Shown here: positions 24,708 through 31,438 of the stretch, piece by piece
Numbering within the stretch: position 1 is the first letter of the stretch
Layout: each line of letters starts with the position of its first letter
DNA from: an uncultured Kiritimatiellota bacterium
GTDB taxonomy: Bacteria > Verrucomicrobiota > Kiritimatiellia > RFP12 > UBA1067
DNA length: 39,844 bases
NCBI GenBank assembly: GCA_934635385.1
Contig: CAKTZI010000037.1
Coordinates: 1-39,844 of the forward strand
Reading direction: 5' to 3'
Translations under genes and position numbers: made by a program
The notes under the pieces: model-generated
Database searches by the model: none
What the model saw: only the letters and a program-made list of their open reading frames with translations
Told to the model about the DNA's origin: nothing

Positions 24708-25553
24708 ATGCATACGATGCTTTCCATTCTCGCCGCCGTCGTCGTCGGAACCTGGAACGGGAACTGGTTTCCCTCCGGCCGCGCCGAGCACCGTGCCCAT
24801 CCCGACGTCGAGGAGGCCACCGTCACGGCGGTCGCCAAGATGCTCGCGCGCGGACTGGACGCGATCGATCCCGTCGGGACGAACGACGTCATCCTCTGCC
24901 TGAACGAGATCCGCGGGCCGCGCGCCGCCTCGAACCTCGTCGCGCGCATCGGGCGCACGAACCTCGTGGTGGCCTCCATTTCGGCCTACCGCCGCCGCGA
25001 CCGCTTCGACCAGCAGCAGGACGTGATCGCGACGACGTTGCCGATTGTCGAGAAGGGCTGGGCGAAATGGAAGCCGTCCGGGAAGGCCACGCCGCCGCGC
25101 GGCTACGCCTTCGCCGCGCTGCGGATCGACCCCGCGACGACGGCGGTCGTCTACGCCGTCCACCTGAAGTCGAACTACGGCGCGTCGAAGAAGCCGGCGC
25201 TCGCCGAGCTGAACCGCGCCAAGCGGACGCGCGCCGTCGAGCAGCTGCTCGCGCACGAGGATTCCGTCGGAAAGGGGAGGCCCGTCCTCGTAGGGGGCGA
25301 CATGAACGCCGACCGCTGGCGGCGCGAGTTCAAGGACGAGAAGATCTTCAAGCTGTTCGACGCGGCGGGGTTTCTGAATCTCCTCTCGCTGTTGCCGCCG
25401 GAGGGACGCGGGACGCATCCCTCGAAGTATTACGGCGACAGTGCGCTCGACTACATCTTCGCGCGTGGCTTCCGTCCCGCTGCCGCGCCGCGCCTCGTGC
25501 CGAGCGAAGAGCTGTCCGACCACAATGCGTTCTTCGCCGTCCTGTCCCTTTGA
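24708..25553 (+). CDS. Secreted endonuclease/exonuclease/phosphatase-family protein
   Basis: A 281-residue EEP-fold protein. A short hydrophobic N-terminus (MLSILAAVVVG) may be a signal or anchor. EEP landmarks in order: GTWNGNWF (Asn ligand), CLNEIRG (metal Glu), VYAVHLKSNYG (His), GGDMNADRW (Asp/Asn pair), ALDYIFARG and LSDHNAFFA (catalytic Asp/His). It should hydrolyse phosphodiester or phosphomonoester bonds with a divalent metal. DNA, RNA and phospholipid substrates are all possible in this superfamily. It begins 3 bp after the HAD-like gene, and its stop overlaps the next start (TGATG). An N-terminal export signal would place it outside the cytoplasm, fitting the envelope genes around it. 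Confidence 0.8.
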   Translation: MHTMLSILAAVVVGTWNGNWFPSGRAEHRAHPDVEEATVTAVAKMLARGLDAIDPVGTNDVILCLNEIRGPRAASNLVARIGRTNLVVASISAYRRRDRFDQQQDVIATTLPIVEKGWAKWKPSGKATPPRGYAFAALRIDPATTAVVYAVHLKSNYGASKKPALAELNRAKRTRAVEQLLAHEDSVGKGRPVLVGGDMNADRWRREFKDEKIFKLFDAAGFLNLLSLLPPEGRGTHPSKYYGDSALDYIFARGFRPAAAPRLVPSEELSDHNAFFAVLSL

Positions 25554-26938
25554 TGAAAGTGAAAATGAAAATAAGGTCTCTCCTTTGCGTATGCGCCGTC
25601 CTGTTCGTTTGCTCGTCGCCGGGCAGCATCGACTTCGATGTCGGCGCAGACCTGCGCATCCGCCAGGAGTTCATGCAGAACGTGCCGGGGCTGCCGGGCG
25701 GCGGCGTCCAGCTTCCCGTGCGGCGCAGCGGCTTCGTCCAGCATATGCGGTTCCGTCCGCGTGTTTGGGGCGAGGTGAAGGGCGTCACCGCGAGCGGCAG
25801 CTCGTGGCGGCTCTACACGCGGCTCGCGGACGAGTTCCGCTGGTGCCCGGAGCCCTACAAGAACGCGCAGACGTTTCCGGGCGAGGTCTTTCTCGACAAC
25901 CTCTTCCTCGAAGGGCGCGGCCTCTTTGACGGATTCCTCGACCTGAAGATCGGCCGTCAGGACCTCTTCAACTACTGCGGCCTCGACCACGTTTTCGACC
26001 TCGTCTCGCCGGGCGACGGTTCGCGCTCGTTCTACTCCGACATGGCGACCTTCACGCTGCACCTGACGGAGGAGTCGACGCTCGATCTCTTGGCACTTTA
26101 CAACTTCGACGACAACGAAGTCCGCTTCGGCACGGAGCGCTCGAAGCACACGTCGATGACGGGCTTCGGCGGCGGGGCGGACCTCGACATGGACGACTGG
26201 GGCGTCGGCGCGATCTGGAGCTCGAAGCTCGCGGCGTGGCTACCCTATCAGGTCTTCGCGCTGCAGAAGAACACGCACGCGTTCAGGCGCGCGGGCGTGG
26301 AGCATCCGTGGACGCAGCGCGAGCTCGTCGGCGCGAAGCTGATGCCGCAGATTGACGAGGAGTGGTCGCTGCAGTTCGAGGCGATGGGGCAGGTCGGCGT
26401 GAACGGCGACCACGAGACGCTGTCGGGCTGGAGCTCCTACGCGGGCGCCAGCTGGAAGCGTGCGACGGCGTCGTCCGTGAAGCCCTTCGCCAAGTTCGGC
26501 TACCATTTCATGAGCGGTGACGAGGACGCGGCCGAGGAGGACGGCGGACATGGCGCGTGGGATCCGATGTGGGCGCGCGGCGTCTCGTATGCGGAGCTGT
26601 TCCTCTACGGCACGCACTACGGCTTCGGCTGGTGGAGCAATCTGCACGCGATCAACCTGTCCGCCGGCCTTGACCTTGGCCGTGCCCACCGCCTCTCCGC
26701 GAGCCTGACGCCGATGTTCGCGGCCGCGCAGGACGGTCTCGGCGGCGGCGACGGCTTCTTCAAGGGCGTCGCCTATCAGGGCAAGTACGAGTTCCCGATT
26801 CGCCTTGCCGACACGTCGAAGGGCGAGCGCTTCGAGGTCGTCGGCCACCTCTACGCCGAGTTCTTCAATCCCGGCGACTACTTCGAGACGGACAAGCCGG
26901 CGTTCTTCCTCCGCTGGCAGGTCGAGTTCAAGTTCTGA
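25553..26938 (+). CDS. Outer-membrane beta-barrel protein (alginate-export/porin-like)
   Basis: A 461-residue exported protein with a signal peptide of about 23 residues (MKVKMKIRSLLCVCAVLFVC). The rest shows alternating hydrophobic strands with aromatic girdles: DVGADLRIRQEFMQNV, HMRFRPRVWGEV, RLYTRLADEFRW, FLDLKIGRQDLFNYCGLDHVF. The final FLRWQVEFKF ends in the C-terminal Phe typical of BAM-inserted barrels. The LKIGRQ segment and overall plan recall the alginate-export or DUF1302-like porin group. The position after a secreted EEP enzyme and a foldase gene suggests a shared envelope function, with PpiD helping barrel folding (inference). ATG 25553 shares a base with the previous TGA. Export of a polysaccharide is only a guess. 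Confidence 0.78.
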   Translation: MKVKMKIRSLLCVCAVLFVCSSPGSIDFDVGADLRIRQEFMQNVPGLPGGGVQLPVRRSGFVQHMRFRPRVWGEVKGVTASGSSWRLYTRLADEFRWCPEPYKNAQTFPGEVFLDNLFLEGRGLFDGFLDLKIGRQDLFNYCGLDHVFDLVSPGDGSRSFYSDMATFTLHLTEESTLDLLALYNFDDNEVRFGTERSKHTSMTGFGGGADLDMDDWGVGAIWSSKLAAWLPYQVFALQKNTHAFRRAGVEHPWTQRELVGAKLMPQIDEEWSLQFEAMGQVGVNGDHETLSGWSSYAGASWKRATASSVKPFAKFGYHFMSGDEDAAEEDGGHGAWDPMWARGVSYAELFLYGTHYGFGWWSNLHAINLSAGLDLGRAHRLSASLTPMFAAAQDGLGGGDGFFKGVAYQGKYEFPIRLADTSKGERFEVVGHLYAEFFNPGDYFETDKPAFFLRWQVEFKF

Positions 26939-26966
26939 AAACAAAAGGAAAGGCGGACAGACACGG

Positions 26967-27827
26967 ATGCTGCTCAGAATCGACGATCTTGACGTCTCGT
27001 TTCGCTCGGACGAGGGCGAGGTGACGGCGGCGGCGCGGAACGTGAATCTCGCGCTGGAACGTGGCGAAGTGCTGGGGCTCGTCGGTGAATCCGGCTCGGG
27101 CAAGAGCTCCGTCGCGCTGTCGGTTCCGCGCCTTCTGCCGAGTCCGCCGGCGTTTTGGCCCAAGGGCCGCATCCTTTTCGATGGCGTGGACGTGCTGAAA
27201 CTGCCGCTCGCCGAGCTGCGCCGGATTCGCGGCAGGCGCATCGGCGTCGTCTTTCAGGATCCGATGGGGTCGCTCTCGCCGCTTCACCGCATCGGCGACC
27301 AGCTTGTCGAGGCCGTGCGCCTGCATGCGGACGTCTCGAAAAAGGCCGCGCGCGAACAGGCGCTCGCCTGGCTTGGCAAAGTCGGGATTCCGGACCCGGC
27401 GGTGCGCGCGCGGGCCTATCCGCACGAGCTGTCGGGCGGCATGCAGCAGCGCGTGATGATCGCGATGGCGCTCATGCTCGGCCCCGACCTGCTGATCGCG
27501 GACGAGCCGACGACGGCGCTCGACGTCACGGTGCAGGCGCAGGTCCTGCGGCTCATGAAGGACCTGCACCGCGCGAATTCCGCGATTCTCCTCATCACGC
27601 ACGACCTCGGCGTCGTCTCGCAGATGGCGACGAAGCTTGCGGTCATGAAGGCGGGCGAGGTCGTCGAGACGTCGGACGATCCGGCGGCGTTCTTCCGGGC
27701 GCCCGTCCACCCCTATTCGCGGACGCTTGTGCGGGAGGCGCGGAAGATGGCGCTTGCGGGGGCGGCGCCGGTGTGTGGGCTCTTGGACGAAAACGGAAAG
27801 GAACATTCAAATGGTGCAGACAAGTGA
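26967..27827 (+). CDS. OppD/DppD-like ABC transporter ATP-binding protein
   Basis: A 286-residue ATPase of the peptide/nickel importer branch. Walker A is GESGSGKSS, the Q-loop is VVFQDPMGSLSPLH, the signature is ELSGGMQQRVMIAMALM, Walker B is LLIADEPTTALD, and the switch His is in ITHDLGVV. It ends VHPYSRTLVREARK, close to the family's C-terminal motif, but the Cys-rich C-terminal domain of OppD (320-330 residues) is shortened. No permease or binding-protein gene is in the window, so it is an orphan ATPase here. ATG 26967, with GGAAAGG upstream, is 28 bp after the barrel gene. Its last 17 bases overlap the start of mgtC, indicating coupled translation. Confidence 0.85.
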   Translation: MLLRIDDLDVSFRSDEGEVTAAARNVNLALERGEVLGLVGESGSGKSSVALSVPRLLPSPPAFWPKGRILFDGVDVLKLPLAELRRIRGRRIGVVFQDPMGSLSPLHRIGDQLVEAVRLHADVSKKAAREQALAWLGKVGIPDPAVRARAYPHELSGGMQQRVMIAMALMLGPDLLIADEPTTALDVTVQAQVLRLMKDLHRANSAILLITHDLGVVSQMATKLAVMKAGEVVETSDDPAAFFRAPVHPYSRTLVREARKMALAGAAPVCGLLDENGKEHSNGADK

Positions 27828-28233
27828 ACTGATCGTGCGGCTCGTCGTGGCCGGCCTGCTGGGCGGGCTCATCGGGGCCGAGCGCGAATACCGCGCGAAG
27901 GTGGCGGGGACGCGGACGCATCTGCTCGTGGCGATTGGCGCGGCGCTGATGATGATCGTCTCGCGCTATGGTTTCGAGGGGCAGGGGGACCCCTCCCGCG
28001 TCGCCGCGCAGATCGTCAGCGGCATCGGCTTCATCGGCGCGGGGGCCATCATGGTCAACAAGCACGCCGTGCATGGGCTCACGACGGCTGCCGGCATCTG
28101 GGTCGCCGCCGGCATTGGCATGGCGATTGCCGCCGGGCTCTATGTCGTCGGCATCGCCACGACGGCGCTGTCCCTGATCGGCCTTGAAGTCTTCGGCTGG
28201 ATTTTCCACGAGCATCGTTCCAGCCGCGGTTGA
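27811..28233 (+). CDS. MgtC/SapB family membrane protein
   Basis: A 140-residue inner-membrane protein with four to five hydrophobic segments. LVVAGLLGGLIGAEREYR is the family signature, and GTRTHLLVAIGAALMMIVS and GIGFIGAGAIM follow. MgtC proteins are tied to growth under low magnesium and to membrane-potential or phosphate control. A palindrome (27976-27995) codes FEGQGDPSR in the loop after helix 2. The ATG lies inside the end of the ABC gene with GGAAAGGAA as ribosome site. Only the N-terminal membrane domain is present, with no C-terminal ACT-like domain, as in the short SapB branch. The MgtC/SapB name is strong but the physiological role in this organism is not. Confidence 0.85.
   Translation: MVQTSELIVRLVVAGLLGGLIGAEREYRAKVAGTRTHLLVAIGAALMMIVSRYGFEGQGDPSRVAAQIVSGIGFIGAGAIMVNKHAVHGLTTAAGIWVAAGIGMAIAAGLYVVGIATTALSLIGLEVFGWIFHEHRSSRG
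27976..27995. repeat. Palindrome in mgtC-like gene
   Basis: GAGGGG (27976-27981) and CCCCTC (27990-27995) form a 6-bp stem. The fifth and least similar member of the coding-region palindrome set. Confidence 0.45.
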
Positions 28234-28258
28234 AAGGACGCGGGTTTTTCGGTATAAT
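28230..28258 (+). promoter_or_regulatory. Promoter for secG group
   Basis: TTGAAA (28230-28235), 17-bp spacer, TATAAT (28253-28258) followed by ACGC. It overlaps the mgtC stop. The leader is about 22 nt with GAAAGGAAAG before ATG 28288. Confidence 0.8.
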
Positions 28259-28287
28259 ACGCACCCAAATTCAGAAAGGAAAGAAGA

Positions 28288-28695
28288 ATGTCCATTTTCA
28301 TTGGTTGTCTCTATGTCGTCGAAGTCCTCGTCTGCCTGCTGCTGGCGCTCGTCGTGATGCTCCAGAAGCCGAAAGAGGGCGGCCTTGGCGGCGCGATCGG
28401 CGGCGGCATGCTGGAGGCGTCGCTCGGCGCGGACGCGGGCAACGTCCTCATCAAGACGACGGCGATTCTGGGCGCGGTCTTCCTCCTGAACACGCTCGTT
28501 CTCGCGCGTCTCACCTCGACGGCCCACACGCGTTCGCTCATGGCGCGCGAAGCCGAGCCGGTCGCCGCCGAACAGGCGGCTCCTGCGCTCCCGATGGCCG
28601 CGCCGGAACTTCCGGCCGCCCCGGCTGCGCCCGCGACGGCTCCGGCTCCTGTGGCACCTGCGGCTCCTGAAGCGCCCGCGCCGGCGGCGAAGTAA
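28288..28695 (+). CDS. secG: Preprotein translocase subunit SecG
   Basis: A 135-residue SecG with two transmembrane helices. The first (residues 2-26: IFIGCLYVVEVLVCLLLALVVM) leads into the conserved cytoplasmic LQKPKEGGLGGAIGGG loop, followed by the second helix (about 52-73). The remaining 50 residues form an Ala/Pro-rich tail (APAAPATAPAPVAPAAPEAP) that is common in SecG of this length class. It raises SecYEG efficiency. Own promoter upstream; the epimerase gene begins 12 bp after its stop. Confidence 0.9.
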   Translation: MSIFIGCLYVVEVLVCLLLALVVMLQKPKEGGLGGAIGGGMLEASLGADAGNVLIKTTAILGAVFLLNTLVLARLTSTAHTRSLMAREAEPVAAEQAAPALPMAAPELPAAPAAPATAPAPVAPAAPEAPAPAAK

Positions 28696-28707
28696 GGGAG
28701 GCGCGAG

Positions 28708-29751
28708 ATGAAGGTCCTCGTCACCGGCGGTTCGGGCTTTCTCGGCATCAACCTCATCCGTTTCCTCCGCGCGCAGGGCGTGGAGGAAATTCGCGTTTTG
28801 GACATTGCCGACTTCGACTATCCCGAAAAGAGCGAGCCGTGGCTCAAGTTCACTTTGGGCGATGTGCGCGACGTCGCGGCCGTCGAGAAGGTGACGGCGG
28901 GGTGCGATGTCGTCGTCCACTGCGCGGCGGCGTTGCCGCTCTACAGCGCGGAGGACATCCGCACGACGGAGGTGGACGGTTGCCGCAACGTGCTGAACGC
29001 GGCGCGCAAGTTCAAGCTTGACCGCATGATCCAGATCTCCTCGACGGCGGTCTACGGCGTGCCGAAGAAGCATCCGATCGTCGAGACCGATCCGCTGGTC
29101 GGCGTCGGGCCGTACGGCCACGCGAAGATCGAGGCCGAGAACATTTGCCGCGCGGCGATCCGAGACGGCTACTGCGTCTCGATCATCCGTCCGAAGAGCT
29201 TCGTCGGCCCGGAACGCCTCGGCGTGTTCGCGCTCTTCTACGACTGGGCGTACACGGGGCATGGCTTCCCGATGATCGGGTCGGGCGAGAACCGCTACCA
29301 GCTCATGGACGTCGATGACCTCGACCACGCGATCTGGCACGCGATGACGTATCCGAAAAATGTCGTCGCGACGGAATTCAACATTGGCGCGAAGGAGTTC
29401 ACGACGATGAAGGAGGACTATCAGGCCGTCCTCGACCGCGCCGGGCACGGCAAGAAGATTCGGGGCATGCCGGTCGCACCGCTCGTCTTCATTCTGCGCA
29501 TTCTGGAGAAGCTGCACCTCTCGCCGCTCTATCCGTGGGTCTACGAGACGGCGTCGACGGACTCGTTCGTCTCGATCGAGAAGGCGGAGAAACTGCTCGA
29601 CTACCGGCCGCAGTACTCGAACAAGCAGGCGCTCGTCAGGAACTACGACTGGTATGTCGCGCACCTCGCCGAGTTCGCCGGCAAGTCGGGCGTCAGCCAT
29701 CGCGTGCCGTGGAAGCAGGGGCTGCTCGCCGTCGCGAAGCTGTTCTTCTGA
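28708..29751 (+). CDS. NAD-dependent epimerase/dehydratase family protein
   Basis: A 347-residue extended short-chain dehydrogenase/reductase. The Rossmann motif TGGSGFLG is at 6-13, DVRD at about 52-55, SSTAVYG precedes the catalytic pair Y136 and K140 (YGHAK), and IIRPKSFVGPE follows. The C-terminal part (LVFILRILEKLHLSPLYPWVY) is hydrophobic and may contact the membrane. It resembles UDP-sugar epimerases and sterol-dehydrogenase-like members alike, so it could be a UDP-glucose 4-epimerase, but no galactose genes adjoin it. GGAGGCG ribosome site before ATG 28708. The neighbours, SecG upstream and a secreted coiled-coil protein with a PlsC-like acyltransferase downstream, point to an envelope setting. 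Confidence 0.8.
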   Translation: MKVLVTGGSGFLGINLIRFLRAQGVEEIRVLDIADFDYPEKSEPWLKFTLGDVRDVAAVEKVTAGCDVVVHCAAALPLYSAEDIRTTEVDGCRNVLNAARKFKLDRMIQISSTAVYGVPKKHPIVETDPLVGVGPYGHAKIEAENICRAAIRDGYCVSIIRPKSFVGPERLGVFALFYDWAYTGHGFPMIGSGENRYQLMDVDDLDHAIWHAMTYPKNVVATEFNIGAKEFTTMKEDYQAVLDRAGHGKKIRGMPVAPLVFILRILEKLHLSPLYPWVYETASTDSFVSIEKAEKLLDYRPQYSNKQALVRNYDWYVAHLAEFAGKSGVSHRVPWKQGLLAVAKLFF

Positions 29752-29772
29752 CGGGGCGCGGTCGTGCACGAG

Positions 29773-30570
29773 ATGATGAGGAACGCTGGATTGAGAATGC
29801 TCGGCCTGCTCCTGTGCGTCTGCGCCGGGGCGGCGTTCGCCGAAAAGCAGCCCTACTCGCGCTACCAGTCGATCGTCGACCGGCAGATGTTCGGGGCGCT
29901 GCCGGCCGGCTTCGACCCGACGAAGCTGCCGAGCGAGGTGACGAAGTCGTCCCAGAGGGAGCTGACGAAGGAACAGGAGCAGCTGAAGAGCGCAATCCGC
30001 TTTTCCGTTATCAACATGACGCCCGACGGGCAGGTCGCCGTCGGCTTCACCGACAGCTCGGACGGCAAGAACTCCCGCCACTACTACCTGAAGGTCGGCG
30101 AGTCGCGCGGCGGCTGGCTCGTGAAGGAGGCCGACCCCGAGACGGCGACGATGACGATTGCGAAGGGCGAGATCGAGGTGACGCTGACGATCGGCGGCGA
30201 CTCCGCCAAGGACGCCACCGCGACGGCGAAGGCGGGCGCCGCGAAGGCGAACGACGGCATCGCGCTTTTGAGCGCGCCGACGGCGCGGTCGCCGCTCTTG
30301 GGCGGGACGCTCCGCAGTCGCCGCCGCGCGAAGCTCGCCGCCGAGCAGGAGCAGGAGGAGGCGCGGCTCCGCCAGCGCGAGGAGGAGCGTCAGGCGCGCG
30401 AGGCCGAGCGCGAGGAGCAGAAGCGACAGCTTCAGGAAATGCGCGACGACCTCAAGGCGCAGCTGGAGTCCGTCCGCAAGGACATGATCGAAAAGGCAAA
30501 GGCCGAGAATGCCGCCGCCGAGAGGGACGCACAGGAGCAGGTTGAACATGAGAACAACGACGCTGAGTGA
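29773..30570 (+). CDS. Secreted protein with C-terminal coiled coil, unknown function
   Basis: About 265 residues. The N-terminus has a signal peptide (MMRNAGLRMLGLLLCVCAGAAFA). A short conserved-looking motif then follows (SRYQSIVDRQMFGALPAGFDP), reminiscent of the N-terminus of pilus or secretion periplasmic proteins such as PilP/GspC. A beta-rich segment follows (MTPDGQVAVGFTDSSDGKNSRHYYLKVGESRGGWLVKEAD). The last 90 residues are a highly charged Glu/Gln/Arg/Ala coiled coil (EEARLRQREEERQAREAERE). Start at ATG 29773; GTG 29764 and ATG 29776 are also in frame. Its end overlaps the acyltransferase ATG (30548) by 23 bp, so the pair is coupled. I do not recognise the family; the PilP resemblance is weak. 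Confidence 0.6.
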   Translation: MMRNAGLRMLGLLLCVCAGAAFAEKQPYSRYQSIVDRQMFGALPAGFDPTKLPSEVTKSSQRELTKEQEQLKSAIRFSVINMTPDGQVAVGFTDSSDGKNSRHYYLKVGESRGGWLVKEADPETATMTIAKGEIEVTLTIGGDSAKDATATAKAGAAKANDGIALLSAPTARSPLLGGTLRSRRRAKLAAEQEQEEARLRQREEERQAREAEREEQKRQLQEMRDDLKAQLESVRKDMIEKAKAENAAAERDAQEQVEHENNDAE

Positions 30571-31393
30571 GTTTCAGGAATCCATCCGCTCGACGGGCGG
30601 CTACCGGACGGCCCCCGACTGCCGCGCCGTCGCGCGCGCCAAGCCGTCCGCGTGGACGACCCTGCGCTACACGTGGGGCGTGACGCGCGTCTTCCCGTGC
30701 TGCGCCCTAACGGAGCCGTTCGGCAAGCTGACGACGGAGCGCTGGGCCGGCTTCTGCTTCTCGGTCGTGACGACGGCCGAGCGCCTCGGCATGAACATCC
30801 AGATCGAGGGCTTCGCGGACCGCCTCGCGCACAAGGGGCCCGTCCTCTACGTCTGCAACCACATGTCGATGACCGAGACGATCCTCCTGCCGCCGCTGCT
30901 GCTGGCGATCTCGCCGTTCAGCTATGTCGCGAAGGCGTCGCTCGCGCACCTGCCGTTCCTCGAAAAGGCGGCGGAGCACATGCGGATGGTGCCCATCAGC
31001 CGCGTCTCGCCGCGCGAGGATCTCGTGAACATCCTGCGCGTCGGCACGGAGCGCATCCAGGGCGGCGACAGCTTTCTCATCTTCCCGCAGGGGACGCGCT
31101 GCGAGGTCTTCAGCCGCAAGAAGTACTCGTCGATTGGCGCGAAGCTCGCCGAGCGCGCGGGTTGCCCGGTCGTGCCGATCGTCGTGGACACGCGCTGCCA
31201 GCCGACGCGCAAGAGCGGTCTCCTGCGCAAGGTCTTCAAGGACTTCGGCCCCGTCGACACGAGCTACGACATCAGGGTCGCCTGCGGGCCGGTCCTTCCG
31301 TGCGGACGCGCCCGCGAGATGCACGAGGCGTCCTTCGACTGGATGGCGACAAAGCTCGAAAGCTGGGGGCTGCCGACGGATCGCGAACGCTGA
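30548..31393 (+). CDS. PlsC-like 1-acylglycerol-3-phosphate acyltransferase, variant active site
   Basis: A 281-residue glycerolipid acyltransferase-fold protein, expected to transfer acyl groups in phospholipid or ornithine-lipid synthesis at the inner membrane. Block 1 reads NHMSMTE with H105 and E110, so the canonical HX4D is HX4E. Block 3 reads IFPQGTRCE (179-186) where FPEGTRS is usual, so its Glu is Gln. Block 4, GCPVVPIVVDT, is normal. The two substitutions make ordinary PlsC activity uncertain, although such variants may keep acyltransferase function or use other substrates. No N-terminal transmembrane helix is obvious. The gene starts inside the end of the coiled-coil gene. Co-transcribed with secG and the epimerase; the next promoter comes 8 bp after its stop. 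Confidence 0.75.
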   Translation: MRTTTLSEFQESIRSTGGYRTAPDCRAVARAKPSAWTTLRYTWGVTRVFPCCALTEPFGKLTTERWAGFCFSVVTTAERLGMNIQIEGFADRLAHKGPVLYVCNHMSMTETILLPPLLLAISPFSYVAKASLAHLPFLEKAAEHMRMVPISRVSPREDLVNILRVGTERIQGGDSFLIFPQGTRCEVFSRKKYSSIGAKLAERAGCPVVPIVVDTRCQPTRKSGLLRKVFKDFGPVDTSYDIRVACGPVLPCGRAREMHEASFDWMATKLESWGLPTDRER

Positions 31394-31401
31394 TTCGCGA
31401 A

Positions 31402-31416
31402 TGTGGTATAATACGC
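31402..31416 (+). promoter_or_regulatory. Extended -10 promoter for gpmI
   Basis: TGTGGTATAATACGC with TATAAT at 31407-31412 and no clear -35. The leader is about 20 nt and carries AAGGAG before ATG 31439. Confidence 0.78.
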
Positions 31417-31438
31417 GCCAATCAAACAAGGAGATATC

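Noticed and set aside
25561..25620. Barrel signal-peptide DNA (GCCGTCCTGTTCGT) as a copy of the 10696 nonamer tract
   Set aside because: Only a short GTCCTGTTCGT match without a 9-bp period; a signal-peptide codon pattern explains it.
28560..28692. Ala/Pro-rich SecG tail as another repeat insertion
   Set aside because: There is no strict DNA period; such tails are common in SecG of this length.
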